NCBI RefSeq assembly: GCF_009823805.1
Contig: NZ_WUEK01000001.1
Span: 144,688 to 208,687, forward strand
Direction of reading: 5' to 3'
Source of the DNA: Nocardioides flavescens
GTDB lineage: Bacteria > Actinomycetota > Actinomycetes > Propionibacteriales > Nocardioidaceae
Length of the DNA stretch: 64,000 nt
The notes beneath the pieces are model-generated. The model searched no databases. It was not told where the DNA came from and worked only from the letters and a program-made list of their open reading frames with translations. Both the position numbers and the translations under genes were made by a program. Positions 53,014-62,356 of this stretch are shown in pieces. Each line of letters starts with the position of its first letter. The stretch's first letter is position 1.

Positions 53014-53687
53014 GCCGCGTCGTCGTCGTCACCGGCACCAGCACCGGCGTCGGCAAGACCGTCGCCACCGCCGCCCTGGCCGTCGAGGCCGCCCGCACCG
53101 GCTCGGTCCTCGTCGTGAAGCCCGTGCAGACCGGCTCGCTCGACGGCGACTCCGACGCCCGCGAGGTCGCCCGGCTCACCGGCGGCGAGGTCCAGGAGTG
53201 GACCGTGCTCGAGGAGCCGCTGGCGCCCGACACCGCCGCTCGCCGCCAGGGCGTCTCGATCCCCACCGTCGCCGCTCACGCCGCGCGGCTCGCGAACCTC
53301 GTGCCGTCGTACGACACGGTGGTGGTGGAGGGCGCGGGCGGGTTGCTGGTGCGCCTGGACTCCGACGGCGGCACGCTGCTCGACCTCGCCCTGGCCCTGC
53401 GGTCGTCGCTCCCCGACGTCCCCGTCGACGTCGTCGTGGTCGTGGCCGCCGGGCTGGGCACCCTCAACCACACCGAGCTCACGGTCCAGGCGCTGCGGGC
53501 GCGCGACGTCGAGCCCGCAGGGCTGGTCATCGGCTCGTGGCCGGCCGAGCCGGGACTCGCCGAGCGGTGCAACCGCGAGGACCTGCCCCGCATCGGCGTG
53601 GACGTCGTCGCGACGGTGCCCGAGGGTGCCGGGGCCCTGGACGGTGACGCGTTCCGCGCTGCGGCAGCAGGCTGGTTCGCCGGCTGA
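53010..53687 (+). CDS. bioD: dethiobiotin synthetase
   Basis: Closes the ureido ring of biotin with CO2 and ATP. 225 aa from GTG 53010 ([23 protein letters not shown]), where GTSTGVGKT is the P-loop. VVKPVQTGS and VVVEGAGGLLVRLD are further family motifs. It completes bioBAFD; pimeloyl-forming genes (bioC/bioH, bioI) are absent from the window. Confidence 0.97.
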   Translation: MSRVVVVTGTSTGVGKTVATAALAVEAARTGSVLVVKPVQTGSLDGDSDAREVARLTGGEVQEWTVLEEPLAPDTAARRQGVSIPTVAAHAARLANLVPSYDTVVVEGAGGLLVRLDSDGGTLLDLALALRSSLPDVPVDVVVVVAAGLGTLNHTELTVQALRARDVEPAGLVIGSWPAEPGLAERCNREDLPRIGVDVVATVPEGAGALDGDAFRAAAAGWFAG

Positions 53688-53787
53688 CTCTGCCGCCATC
53701 GGTGCCTCCCCGCCGGGACGCCCGTCCGTGGTCGCCGGGTCGCACGGCCCCCTAGCGTCCTCGTCCTGCGAACAGGAGGGACTCCAG

Positions 53788-54498
53788 ATGGGCTTCACCG
53801 ACCGACTCGGTGGCATGGCGCGTGCGTGGGTGCACGTGAAGACCACCGAGCTGATCACCACCGACCGCTCCGTCCGCGAGGACGCCGGCCTCCGCTCCGA
53901 CCAGGTCGAGCACGAGGCCCGGGTGGGCCTCGGTGACCAGGCGGTGCGCACGGCCCTGCCCGGCCTCGCCGACGCCGCCGAGCGCCAGGCCGAGCGCCGC
54001 CGCCTCGCCGAGGCCGAGCAGGTCGCCGCCGAGCAGTCCGAGCTGCGGGCCCTCCCCCGCGCGCAGGTCTCCCTCCGGTCGTCCGGGACCGCAGACGGCG
54101 CGGTCGATGCCGAGCTGCCCCTGCGGTGGGAGGAGGTCGACGGCGAGCTGCTCGTCGAGGTCCTCCCCCTGGCCGACGCGCGCCCGGTCCTCGACGGCCA
54201 CGAGCTGACCCGCCTGGCCTTCCTGCTCCCGGAGCCCGCGAGGGACGGCACCTGGGACCTCGCGGCGGTCTACGCCGCGCGCCGGGCCTCCGGGCTCGAC
54301 GACCTCCTCGACTGGGGCCTCGAGCTCGGCGACGACGGTGAGTCGGCGTGGTGGTTCGACCCCGGCGCCGGCCCCTCGACGCTCACCCTGGCCGACGACT
54401 GTCGCCGCGTCTCGCTCGCCCTCTCGCTCAGCGGCGCCGCCGGTCGCGCCACGGTGACCGCCGAGATCACCCGGGCCGTGCCCGCCGCGCCTCTCTGA
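53788..54498 (+). CDS. hypothetical protein, 236 aa
   Basis: Starts MGFTDRLGGMARAWVHVKTTELITTDRS at ATG 53788 with AGGAGGG 7 bases upstream, a strong ribosome site. Residues about 55-90 are an Ala/Glu/Arg-rich helix (DAAERQAERRRLAEAEQVAAEQSE), and the rest is acidic, beta-rich with WWFDPGAGPSTLTLADD. No signal peptide, transmembrane helix or known domain was seen. It stands alone between bioD and the converging amidase. Confidence 0.7.
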   Translation: MGFTDRLGGMARAWVHVKTTELITTDRSVREDAGLRSDQVEHEARVGLGDQAVRTALPGLADAAERQAERRRLAEAEQVAAEQSELRALPRAQVSLRSSGTADGAVDAELPLRWEEVDGELLVEVLPLADARPVLDGHELTRLAFLLPEPARDGTWDLAAVYAARRASGLDDLLDWGLELGDDGESAWWFDPGAGPSTLTLADDCRRVSLALSLSGAAGRATVTAEITRAVPAAPL

Positions 54499-54521
54499 GG
54501 CCGTCGCCGTGCGGGGGGCGC

Positions 54522-55943
54522 TCACCACCCCGGCGGTCGCCGGTGCGCCCAGGGCACGGCCTCCTCGACCTGCGCGCAGAGCGCGAGGAGCAGCTCCTCC
54601 TCCGCGGGCCGCGCGGCCAGCATCACCCCGACCGGCAGTCCGTCGTCGGTCCAGCCGAGCGGGAGGCTGGCGGCGGGCATGCCGGTGACGTTCCAGGCCG
54701 AGGTCCACGGGGTGAAGCGCTTCTGCGCCTCGAAGTCGGCCGCCGGGTCCGCGTCGTCACGCAGCGCCCCGATGGGCAGAGGCGGCTGGGCGAGCGTCGG
54801 CGTCAGCACGGCGTCGTACGCCGCGAGCGCGGCGAGCGCGGCGCCGGCGAAACGCCGCACGGCGCCGATGGCGAGGCCGAACTCCGGCCCGCTCACCGCC
54901 CGGCCCCGCTCGCTCAGCCACCGGGTCAGCGGACGCAGCAGCGGCTCCTGCTCGGGCGGCACCACGGACAGTGCAGTCAGCACGGACCAGCACGTCTCGA
55001 ACTCCGCCACCGCCTCGCGCGGGAGCGGAGCCTCGACGTCGACGACCACGTGGCCGAGGTCCTCGAGTGTCCGCGAAGCGTCCACAACCGCGCGCAGGCA
55101 GGCGTCGTCCACAGGGGCGTCCGCGATCAGTGGCGTGGTGATCCGGGCGATCCGTAGCGTCCCCGGAGACCGGTCACAGGCGGCCAGGAACGACGAGGAA
55201 GGCGGTGGTGCCCAGGCGGGGTCCTCCACCCGACGACCGGCGAGTGCGTCCAGCACCGCCGCCGCGTCGCGCACGGTCCGGGCGATCGGCCCGGCCGTCG
55301 CCAACCCGACCGGGTCGCCGTACCCGGGGTAGGCGCTGATGCGGCCACGCGTCGGCTTCAGGCCGAACAGTCCGCAGCACGAGGCCGGGATCCGGATCGA
55401 GCCGCCGCCGTCGGAGCCCTGGGCGACCGGCACGAGTCCGCCCGCCACGGCGGCCGCCGCTCCGCCCGAGGAGCCGCCCGCCATCCGGGTGCGGTCCCAG
55501 GGCGTCACGGCCGGGGGCCGGCCCTCGGGCTCGGTGTAGCAGGGCGAGCCGAACTCCGGCGTCGCGGTCTTGCCGAGACTGATCGTGCCGGCCGCCTCCA
55601 GCGCCAGGACCACGGCGTCGGAGACGTCGGGCACGAAGCCGGCGAAGGCGGGCGATCCGAACTCGGTCCGCACCCCGGCCGTGAGGTTGAGGTCCTTCAC
55701 CGCCGTCGGCACGCCCCACAGCGGGGAGGCGGCCTCGGGCCGACCCGCCGCCATCAGGGCGTCGGCGCGCTCGAGAGCGAGGTCGTCGGTCACCGTGACG
55801 AACGCGCCGAGGGTCGTCGCCGGTTCGCCGTCGATGCGGTGGATGCGCTCGAGGTGGTGCTCGACGAGCTCGCGGGGCGAGACCTCGCCGCGGCGCACCA
55901 GGTCCCCCTGCTCGAGGGCCGTCAGGTCGTGCAGCTCGCTCAC
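54522..55943 (-). CDS. amidase (amidase signature family)
   Basis: 473 aa from GTG 55943 ([23 protein letters not shown]). The Ser-cisSer-Lys triad is present: Lys in [13 protein letters not shown], Ser in [13 protein letters not shown] and [13 protein letters not shown]. Family members hydrolyse amides, from indole-acetamide to 6-aminohexanoate dimer or glutaminyl-tRNA; the GatA genes lie elsewhere and this length is shorter than GatA. Substrate unknown. It overlaps no neighbour. Confidence 0.9.
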   Translation of the reverse strand: MSELHDLTALEQGDLVRRGEVSPRELVEHHLERIHRIDGEPATTLGAFVTVTDDLALERADALMAAGRPEAASPLWGVPTAVKDLNLTAGVRTEFGSPAFAGFVPDVSDAVVLALEAAGTISLGKTATPEFGSPCYTEPEGRPPAVTPWDRTRMAGGSSGGAAAAVAGGLVPVAQGSDGGGSIRIPASCCGLFGLKPTRGRISAYPGYGDPVGLATAGPIARTVRDAAAVLDALAGRRVEDPAWAPPPSSSFLAACDRSPGTLRIARITTPLIADAPVDDACLRAVVDASRTLEDLGHVVVDVEAPLPREAVAEFETCWSVLTALSVVPPEQEPLLRPLTRWLSERGRAVSGPEFGLAIGAVRRFAGAALAALAAYDAVLTPTLAQPPLPIGALRDDADPAADFEAQKRFTPWTSAWNVTGMPAASLPLGWTDDGLPVGVMLAARPAEEELLLALCAQVEEAVPWAHRRPPGW

Positions 55944-55958
55944 GCCTCGACCGTACGA

Positions 55959-55975
55959 CGCCCCGCTGCGGGGCG
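55959..55975. terminator. short hairpin between amidase and cimA
   Basis: CGCCCCG-CTG-CGGGGCG is a 7-bp perfect stem with a three-base loop, four bases before the cimA stop on the minus strand. It lies upstream of the amidase start, so it would end cimA transcription. Without a T-tract it is only a candidate. Confidence 0.4.
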
Positions 55976-55978
55976 GGC

Positions 55979-57601
55979 TCAGGCGCCCTGGCGCCGCAGG
56001 CCGAAGGTGAGGGCGTCGACGAGGGCTCCCCAGGAGGCCTCGATGACGTTGTGGCCGACGCCGACGGTGACCCACGACGACTCGCCGTCGGTGGTCTCGA
56101 TGAGGACGCGGGTGATGGCGTCGGTGCCGTGGCCCTGGTCGAGGATGCGCACCTTGTAGTCGATGAGCTCGAACTTCACGACCGCGGGGAACGCCTGCCC
56201 GATCGCGGTGCGCAGGGCCTGGTCGAGGGCGTTGACCGGGCCGTTGCCCTCGCCGGTCACGACGTGGCGCTGGCCCTGGGCGACGATCTTGACCGTCGCC
56301 TCGGAGACGGCCTCCTCGCCCGCGGAGCGACGGTCGAGGGTCTCGGTGATGACGCGCCACGACTCGACCTCGAAGTACGACGGGCGCTGGCCGGAGACCA
56401 TCTCCTCGAGCAGGAGCTCGAAAGAGGCGTCGGCGGCCTCGAAGGTGAAGCCGGTGGCCTCGAGCGCCTTGACGCGGTCGGTGACCCGGGCGAGCAGCTC
56501 CTTGTCGGAGCCGAGGTCGAAGCCGAGCTCGCGGCCCTTCAGCTCGATCGAGGCGCGCCCGGCCATGTCGGACACGAGCAGGCGCATGTCGTTGCCGACC
56601 CGCTCGGGCTGGGTGTGCTGGTAGAGGTCCGGGTCGACCTTGATGGCGCTGGCGTGCAGCCCGGCCTTGTGGGCGAAGGCCGAGGCGCCGACGTAGGGCT
56701 GGCGCGAGGCGGGCGGGACGTTGGTGACCTCGGCGACGGCGTGGGCGATGCGGGTCGACTCCTGCAGCAGCCCGGCCGGCAGCACCGCCCGGTCGAGCTT
56801 GAGCTCGAGGTTGGCGACGACGGTGACGAGGTCGGCGTTGCCGGTGCGCTCGCCGTAGCCGTTGATGCAGCCCTGCACGTGCGTGGCGCCGGCGTCGATC
56901 GCGGCGAGGCTGTTGGCGACGGCGCAGCCGGAGTCGTTGTGGGCGTGGATGCCGACGCGCACGCCCGCGGTCTCGATGACGTCGTGCACCACGTCGGAGA
57001 TCCAGCCGGGCAGCATGCCGCCGTTGGTGTCGCACAGCGCGACGACCTCGGCCCCGGCCTCGTGGGCGGTGCGCAGCACCTCGAGGGCGTAGTCACGGTT
57101 GGCGCGGTAGCCGTCGAAGAAGTGCTCGGCGTCGAGGAAGACCTGCTGCCCCTCGGCGCGCAGGTGGCCGACGGTGTCGCGCACCATCGCGAGGTTCTCC
57201 TCCAGCGTGGTGCGCAGCGCGAGCTCGACGTGGCGGTCGTGCGACTTGGCCACCAGGGTGACCACGGGGGCTCCGCTGTCGCGCAGCGCGGCGACCTGCG
57301 GGTCGTCGGCCGCGCGTACGCCCGCCCGGCGGGTCGAGCCGAACGCCGTCAGCCGCGCGTGGCGCAGGTCCAGCTCCTGGGCGGCCCGGCGGAAGAACTC
57401 GGTGTCCTTGGGGTTGGCCCCCGGCCACCCGCCCTCGATGAACCCGACCCCGAGCCCGTCGAGCTGCCGCGCGATGGCCAGCTTGTCGGCGACGGAGAGG
57501 TTGAGCCCCTCCTGCTGCGCGCCGTCGCGCAGGGTGGTGTCGTAGACGTGGAAGGCGCCGTGCAGGTCCATGGGGTCGCTCTCGGTTGCTGGTCCGGACA
57601 T
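55979..57601 (-). CDS. cimA: citramalate synthase
   Basis: Condenses pyruvate and acetyl-CoA to (R)-citramalate, feeding 2-oxobutanoate to isoleucine synthesis without threonine. 540 aa. The DRE-TIM core begins HVYDTTLRDGAQQEGLNLSVADK and continues with CDTNGGMLPGW and GIHAHNDSGCAVANS; the regulatory C-terminal domain (LeuA-like dimer) follows after about 390. ATG 57601 lies right after an attenuator-like hairpin that includes its ribosome site. Homocitrate and 2-isopropylmalate synthases are alternatives, but overall length and the Ile leader favour CimA. Confidence 0.93.
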   Translation of the reverse strand: MSGPATESDPMDLHGAFHVYDTTLRDGAQQEGLNLSVADKLAIARQLDGLGVGFIEGGWPGANPKDTEFFRRAAQELDLRHARLTAFGSTRRAGVRAADDPQVAALRDSGAPVVTLVAKSHDRHVELALRTTLEENLAMVRDTVGHLRAEGQQVFLDAEHFFDGYRANRDYALEVLRTAHEAGAEVVALCDTNGGMLPGWISDVVHDVIETAGVRVGIHAHNDSGCAVANSLAAIDAGATHVQGCINGYGERTGNADLVTVVANLELKLDRAVLPAGLLQESTRIAHAVAEVTNVPPASRQPYVGASAFAHKAGLHASAIKVDPDLYQHTQPERVGNDMRLLVSDMAGRASIELKGRELGFDLGSDKELLARVTDRVKALEATGFTFEAADASFELLLEEMVSGQRPSYFEVESWRVITETLDRRSAGEEAVSEATVKIVAQGQRHVVTGEGNGPVNALDQALRTAIGQAFPAVVKFELIDYKVRILDQGHGTDAITRVLIETTDGESSWVTVGVGHNVIEASWGALVDALTFGLRRQGA

Positions 57602-57607
57602 GAAAAA

Positions 57608-57628
57608 ACCTCTCGGAGTGCGAGAGGT
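57608..57628 (-). terminator. attenuator hairpin of cimA
   Basis: On the minus strand ACCTCTCG pairs with CGAGAGGT around the loop CACTC, immediately followed by TTTTTT and the cimA ATG at 57601. This is a rho-independent terminator. The 3' arm (GAGAGG) is also the only ribosome site of cimA, so folding would block both read-through and translation. Confidence 0.85.
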
Positions 57629-57630
57629 CG

Positions 57631-57653
57631 GCGCGTCGAGGAACTCGACGCGC
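57631..57653 (-). promoter_or_regulatory. upstream hairpin of the cimA leader
   Basis: Perfect 10-bp stem GCGCGTCGAG / CTCGACGCGC around a 3-base loop, directly after the leader-peptide Ile codons; the leader stop TAG touches its base. It precedes the terminator hairpin by two bases, as expected for a pause or anti-antiterminator structure. Confidence 0.75.
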
Positions 57654-57709
57654 TAGCGAATGATGATCTCGGTGCGGAAGGGCGGCGAGGTCGTCACGGC
57701 GCCGATCAT
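57653..57709 (-). CDS. isoleucine leader peptide of cimA
   Basis: 18 codons reading MIGAVTTSPPFRTEIIIR, with three consecutive Ile codons (ATC ATC ATT) three codons before the stop TAG. An inner GTG gives VTTSPPFRTEIIIR. The ATG overlaps the stop of the upstream protein kinase (ATGA). The peptide has no other apparent use; ribosome stalling at Ile when charged tRNA-Ile is scarce would control the downstream hairpins. Confidence 0.8.
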   Translation of the reverse strand: MIGAVTTSPPFRTEIIIR

Positions 57710-59421
57710 GCCACGGACGTCACATCGTCGAGGGCCGGTCCGGAGAGCGGACGGTCCGATCCGGGCGACCATGACGGCCCGCGCGACTCGGCGAGCGCGC
57801 CGAGCGAGGTGGCCAGGAGCAGCAGGACGAAGGCGACCGGCAGCCACAGGCGCCACTGGCGCGCGACCGGCCGCACGACCCGGCCCACGGGCGAGCGCAG
57901 CCGCGACCCACCGGGACCGCTCCAGGTGGCGATCACAAAGACCGTGCCGCAGACGAAGAGCGTGAGGCTCTCCCCCGCCGCGAAGGCGTAGCAGAGCAGC
58001 GCACCGGCGACGGCGAGTCCGGCCGCCCACAGCACGAGCACGAGGGTCGTGACCAGCGAGCGCACGAGGTCCCAGGGGGTGCGGACGGCGACGAGCACGC
58101 CGTCGTACCACCGCCGGCCGCGCAGCCGGCGTCGGTCGCCGGCGCGGCTCGCGGCCAGCGACCCCGCACGGAGCAGCCACACGGCGACGACGAGCACGAG
58201 CGAGCTCCACCACGGCCACAGCGAGACCAGTCCGCCGACGACCAGCGCGAGCACGACGAGCAGGCTGCCGCGACGGGCCCGTTCGACCGCGCCGACGGGC
58301 GGCTCGTGCAGCGGCGCCGGCCAGGCCTGGGCGTACGGCGCGCCGCCGTCGAGGTAGCGCGTCGGCCCGGGCTGCGACCCGGGGAGCACGTCGGTCGGCC
58401 GGTCGGGAACCAGCTGCTCCGCGGGACGGACCGGTGCCGCGGCGTACGGCGCGGTCACGCCTGGCCGCGGACGCGCGACGACCGTCGGCGGCGCCGGCGG
58501 GACGGGGCTGTGCAGAGGGAGCGGCACGTGCGCCGAGGGCACGGGCCCGGGTGGCTGCGCGGCTCCGGGCGCGACCTGCGGGCGCAGCCAGCCGAGCACC
58601 GCGTCGAGCGTGGGGCGGCGGGCCGGCTCGGGGTCGAGGCACTCGGCGAGCAGGTGCCGCAGCGGCACGGGCACCCCGTCGAGGTCGTGCTCGCCGCGAC
58701 GGACGCGGTCCATGATCGCCATCGACGGCCCGCGCCCGAACGGCGCTCGCCCGATCGCCGCGAACGCGACCGTGGAGGCCCACGAGTGCACGTCGGCGGC
58801 CGTGGTCGCGTCGTCGCCGTAGAGGATCTCGGGCGCGAGGTAGCCCGGCGTGCCGAGCAGCCAGCCGGTGTGGGTGAGCTTCGGGTCGTCGGCGACGCGC
58901 GCCAGACCGAAGTCGATGAGGATCGGCGTGCGACCCTCCATCAGCACGTTGGACGGCTTCACGTCGCGGTGCAGCACCCCGACCGCGTGGACTGAGGCGA
59001 GCCCCTCGGCCAGGCACGCGGCGAACCACGTCAGGTCGCGCCCGGTGACCGGCCCCTCCTCGTGCACGTGGTCGTGCAGGGAGAGCCCGGGCACGTAGCG
59101 CGTGGCGACGTAGGGCACCGGCGCCCACGGGTCGGCGTCGACGATCTCGGCGACCCAGCGGCTGCGGACCAGGCTCAACGAGGCGACCTCGCGCGCGAGC
59201 CGGTGGCGGGCCTCGTCGTCGCCGACGACCTGCGGACGCAGTACCTTGAGCGCCACCCGCGGTCCGCCGTCGCGCCGGGCGAGGTGCACGACGCCCATGC
59301 CGCCCTCGCCGATGCGGCTCAGCAGCTGGTAGCCGCCGACCCGCGGCGCAGCGGCACCCGCACCCGACCCCGGGCGGACGGTGGGCACGCCCCGCGCCGG
59401 GGTCTCGGGTGCAGTGGTCAC
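57706..59421 (-). CDS. serine/threonine protein kinase with membrane tail
   Basis: 571 aa from GTG 59421 (VTTAPETPARGVPTVRPGSG). The kinase domain (about 28-280) is complete: GEGGMGVVHLA, VALKVL, HRDVKPSNVLM, IDFGLARV, GTPGYLAPE. A proline-rich linker (VPLPLHSPVPPAPPTV) is followed by several membrane helices (SLLVVLALVVGGLVSLWPWW; LVTTLVLVLWAAGLAVAGALL; LWLPVAFVLLLLATSLG). No PASTA domains. Sensory input and targets are unknown. It lies between ilvE and cimA on one strand. Confidence 0.9.
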   Translation of the reverse strand: MTTAPETPARGVPTVRPGSGAGAAAPRVGGYQLLSRIGEGGMGVVHLARRDGGPRVALKVLRPQVVGDDEARHRLAREVASLSLVRSRWVAEIVDADPWAPVPYVATRYVPGLSLHDHVHEEGPVTGRDLTWFAACLAEGLASVHAVGVLHRDVKPSNVLMEGRTPILIDFGLARVADDPKLTHTGWLLGTPGYLAPEILYGDDATTAADVHSWASTVAFAAIGRAPFGRGPSMAIMDRVRRGEHDLDGVPVPLRHLLAECLDPEPARRPTLDAVLGWLRPQVAPGAAQPPGPVPSAHVPLPLHSPVPPAPPTVVARPRPGVTAPYAAAPVRPAEQLVPDRPTDVLPGSQPGPTRYLDGGAPYAQAWPAPLHEPPVGAVERARRGSLLVVLALVVGGLVSLWPWWSSLVLVVAVWLLRAGSLAASRAGDRRRLRGRRWYDGVLVAVRTPWDLVRSLVTTLVLVLWAAGLAVAGALLCYAFAAGESLTLFVCGTVFVIATWSGPGGSRLRSPVGRVVRPVARQWRLWLPVAFVLLLLATSLGALAESRGPSWSPGSDRPLSGPALDDVTSVA

Positions 59422-59469
59422 GCCAGTCAGACTAAGGCGTGGGGCGTCCGGTTCCCGGCTGGACAAGGC

Positions 59470-60555
59470 TCAGACGATGCGGTGCATCCAGCCGAAGGTG
59501 TCCTCGGCCCGGCCGAACTGCACGTCGACCAGCGCCTGGCGGATCTTGAACGTCAGCTCGGTCGAGGCCGGCGCCGGCGTCGAGCCGCCGTCCCACTTCA
59601 GCTCCCCGACGGGGGTGACCACCGCGGCGGTGCCGCAGGCGAAGATCTCGACGATGTCGCCGCTGGCCACGCCGTCGCGCCACTCGTCGATGCCGACGCG
59701 ACGCTCCTCGACCTGGTGCCCGAGCTTGCCGGCGAGCTCGATGATCGAGGCGCGGGTGATGCCCTCGAGGATCGTGCCGAGCGCCGGGGTGACGATGCGT
59801 CCGTCCTTGAAGACGAAGTAGAGGTTCATGCCGCCGAGCTCCTCGACGTACGTCGACTCCTCGGCATCGAGGAACACCACCTGGTCGCAGCCCTGGGCGA
59901 TCGCCTCGTGCTGCGGCAGCAGCGAGCTGGCGTAGTTGCCACCGGTCTTGGCCGCGCCCATGCCGCCGCGGCCGGCGCGGGTCCAGGTCTCCGACAGCCA
60001 GAGGCTGACCGGCTTGATGCCGCCCTTGAAGTAGGAGCCGGCGGGGCTCGCGATGACCATGAAGGTCACGTGCTGCGAGGGCCGCACCCCGAGGAACGCC
60101 TCGGAGGCGAACATGAACGGACGCAGGTAGAGGCTCTTCTCGCCCGCCTCGTCGTTGGTCGGCACCCAGCGCTGGTCGACCTCGACGAGCGCGTCGACCG
60201 CCTGCACGAAGTCGTCGACCGGCAGCTCGGGCAGCGCGAGGCGCTGGCTGGAGCGGATCGCCCGGGCGGCGTTCTCCTCCGGGCGGAACGACCACACCGA
60301 GCCGTCGGGGTGGCGGTAGGCCTTCATCCCCTCGAAGGTCTCCTGGCCGTAGTGCAGGACGGCGGTGGCCGGGTCGAGCGAGAGCGGGCCGTAGGGCTCG
60401 ATCCGGGCGGCGTGCCACCCGGCGTCCGGCGTCCACTCGACCGTGAGCATGTGGTCGGTGAAGTAGGTGCCGAAGCCGGGGTTGGCCAGGATATCGGCAA
60501 GGCGGGCGTCGTCCGCGGGTCGCTCTGAGCGCGTCGTGCTGATCTGCATGGACAT
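59470..60555 (-). CDS. ilvE: branched-chain amino-acid aminotransferase
   Basis: Transaminates the keto acids of Ile, Leu and Val. 361 aa from ATG 60555; a second ATG lies at 60549. Class IV PLP motifs are HYGQETFEGMKAY, SLYLRPFMFASE, GGMGAAKTGGNYASSLL with the PLP lysine, and GITRASIIELA. GAAGGG lies upstream of the start. It sits downstream of leuB on the same strand. Confidence 0.97.
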   Translation of the reverse strand: MSMQISTTRSERPADDARLADILANPGFGTYFTDHMLTVEWTPDAGWHAARIEPYGPLSLDPATAVLHYGQETFEGMKAYRHPDGSVWSFRPEENAARAIRSSQRLALPELPVDDFVQAVDALVEVDQRWVPTNDEAGEKSLYLRPFMFASEAFLGVRPSQHVTFMVIASPAGSYFKGGIKPVSLWLSETWTRAGRGGMGAAKTGGNYASSLLPQHEAIAQGCDQVVFLDAEESTYVEELGGMNLYFVFKDGRIVTPALGTILEGITRASIIELAGKLGHQVEERRVGIDEWRDGVASGDIVEIFACGTAAVVTPVGELKWDGGSTPAPASTELTFKIRQALVDVQFGRAEDTFGWMHRIV

Positions 60556-60613
60556 CAATACTGCCCTTCGGGCTTCAGAGGCGTCGAGCCGCTGCGCGGC
60601 ACTGACTGCTGTT

Positions 60614-60650
60614 CCGCCCGACCAGGCTCGCTGCGCTCGCGGTCGGGCGG
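60614..60650. terminator. hairpin between leuB and ilvE
   Basis: CCGCCCGACC (60614-60623) and GGTCGGGCGG (60641-60650) form a perfect 10-bp stem around a 17-base loop that itself contains GCTCG/CGCGAGC-like complementarity. It lies 21 bases downstream of the leuB stop and upstream of ilvE, so it may end leuB or attenuate. Confidence 0.55.
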
Positions 60651-60670
60651 GCTGGCTTCGCCAGCAGGAA

Positions 60671-61795
<1,125 letters not shown>

Positions 61796-61806
61796 GGTCG
61801 TGAAGG

Positions 61807-61944
61807 CTAGTTGTCGTCGTGGCGCGGGCCGCCACCGTCCCGCAGGTCGAGCGCGGCCTGGACGGCGGCGTTGATGTTCTCGTGGCTGCGGGGGTTCTCG
61901 GGGTGGTGGCTCGCAGGGCCCCAGTCGGGATACATGTCGTACAT
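61807..61944 (-). CDS. 45-aa small protein upstream of leuB
   Basis: Begins [19 protein letters not shown] and contains [19 protein letters not shown], ending RHDDN; an amphipathic helix in the middle is likely. The composition (His/Asn/Asp) is not that of out-of-frame noise in this DNA, and the stop is only 11 bases from the leuB start. Function unknown; translation would be coupled with leuB. Its start ATG 61944 follows GGAGCTGAGCG, a plausible ribosome site. Confidence 0.65.
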   Translation of the reverse strand: MYDMYPDWGPASHHPENPRSHENINAAVQAALDLRDGGGPRHDDN

Positions 61945-62191
61945 CGCTCAGCTCCGGGTGTGCGTCAGGTGTCTGGATCGGTCGGGTGCGCACCGGCGTC
62001 GAGTGACGTGTCGAGCGACGCGGTGAGCGGTGACCGAAGACCCGGGGCGGGTCGCGGAGGCCGGGTGGGTGCGGGTGGATCGCACCGGGACCGCACAGGG
62101 CCTGCCAGGAGGGGAGCGGATCGCGCGGGGCTGCTGGGGCGGCCCGCCGCGGGGCTTCGATCGAGGTGAGAAGCCACGCAACGCCGAACCA

Positions 62192-62228
62192 CCGCGGCGA
62201 GGTGGCCTCTCGTCAGGCCTCGCCGCGG
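62192..62228 (-). promoter_or_regulatory. strong hairpin in the leuB upstream region
   Basis: CCGCGGCGAGG (62192-62202) and CCTCGCCGCGG (62218-62228) make a perfect 11-bp stem with a 15-base loop. It overlaps the 3' half of a possible leader peptide on the minus strand. On that strand TTCGGCGTTGCG follows, without a clear T-tract, so attenuation is possible but not proved. Confidence 0.55.
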
Positions 62229-62257
62229 CGTTCGATGAGTACGAAGACGCTCCGCAT
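62213..62257 (-). CDS. possible BCAA leader peptide upstream of leuB
   Basis: 14 codons MRSVFVLIERRGEA with GTC TTC GTA CTC ATC, five branched-chain or aromatic codons in succession, and a stop inside the loop of the hairpin. No strong ribosome site (GGCGAG). It lies about 270 bases upstream of the 45-aa gene. The link to leuB is an inference from the codon content. Confidence 0.45.
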   Translation of the reverse strand: MRSVFVLIERRGEA

Positions 62258-62356
62258 GGTCTCGCCAGGCTACGACGCTCCCCCGGCTCGCGGAGCGAGC
62301 TTCCCACGACTGTCTCTCCATGTGAGACGACCGTTCCGGGATGGGAGACTCGAGCG

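Noticed and set aside
62030..62356. Upstream extension of the methyltransferase
   Set aside because: Low-complexity Gly/Arg stretch without domain; GTG 62357 starts a normal-length product, and the region contains the minus-strand hairpin.
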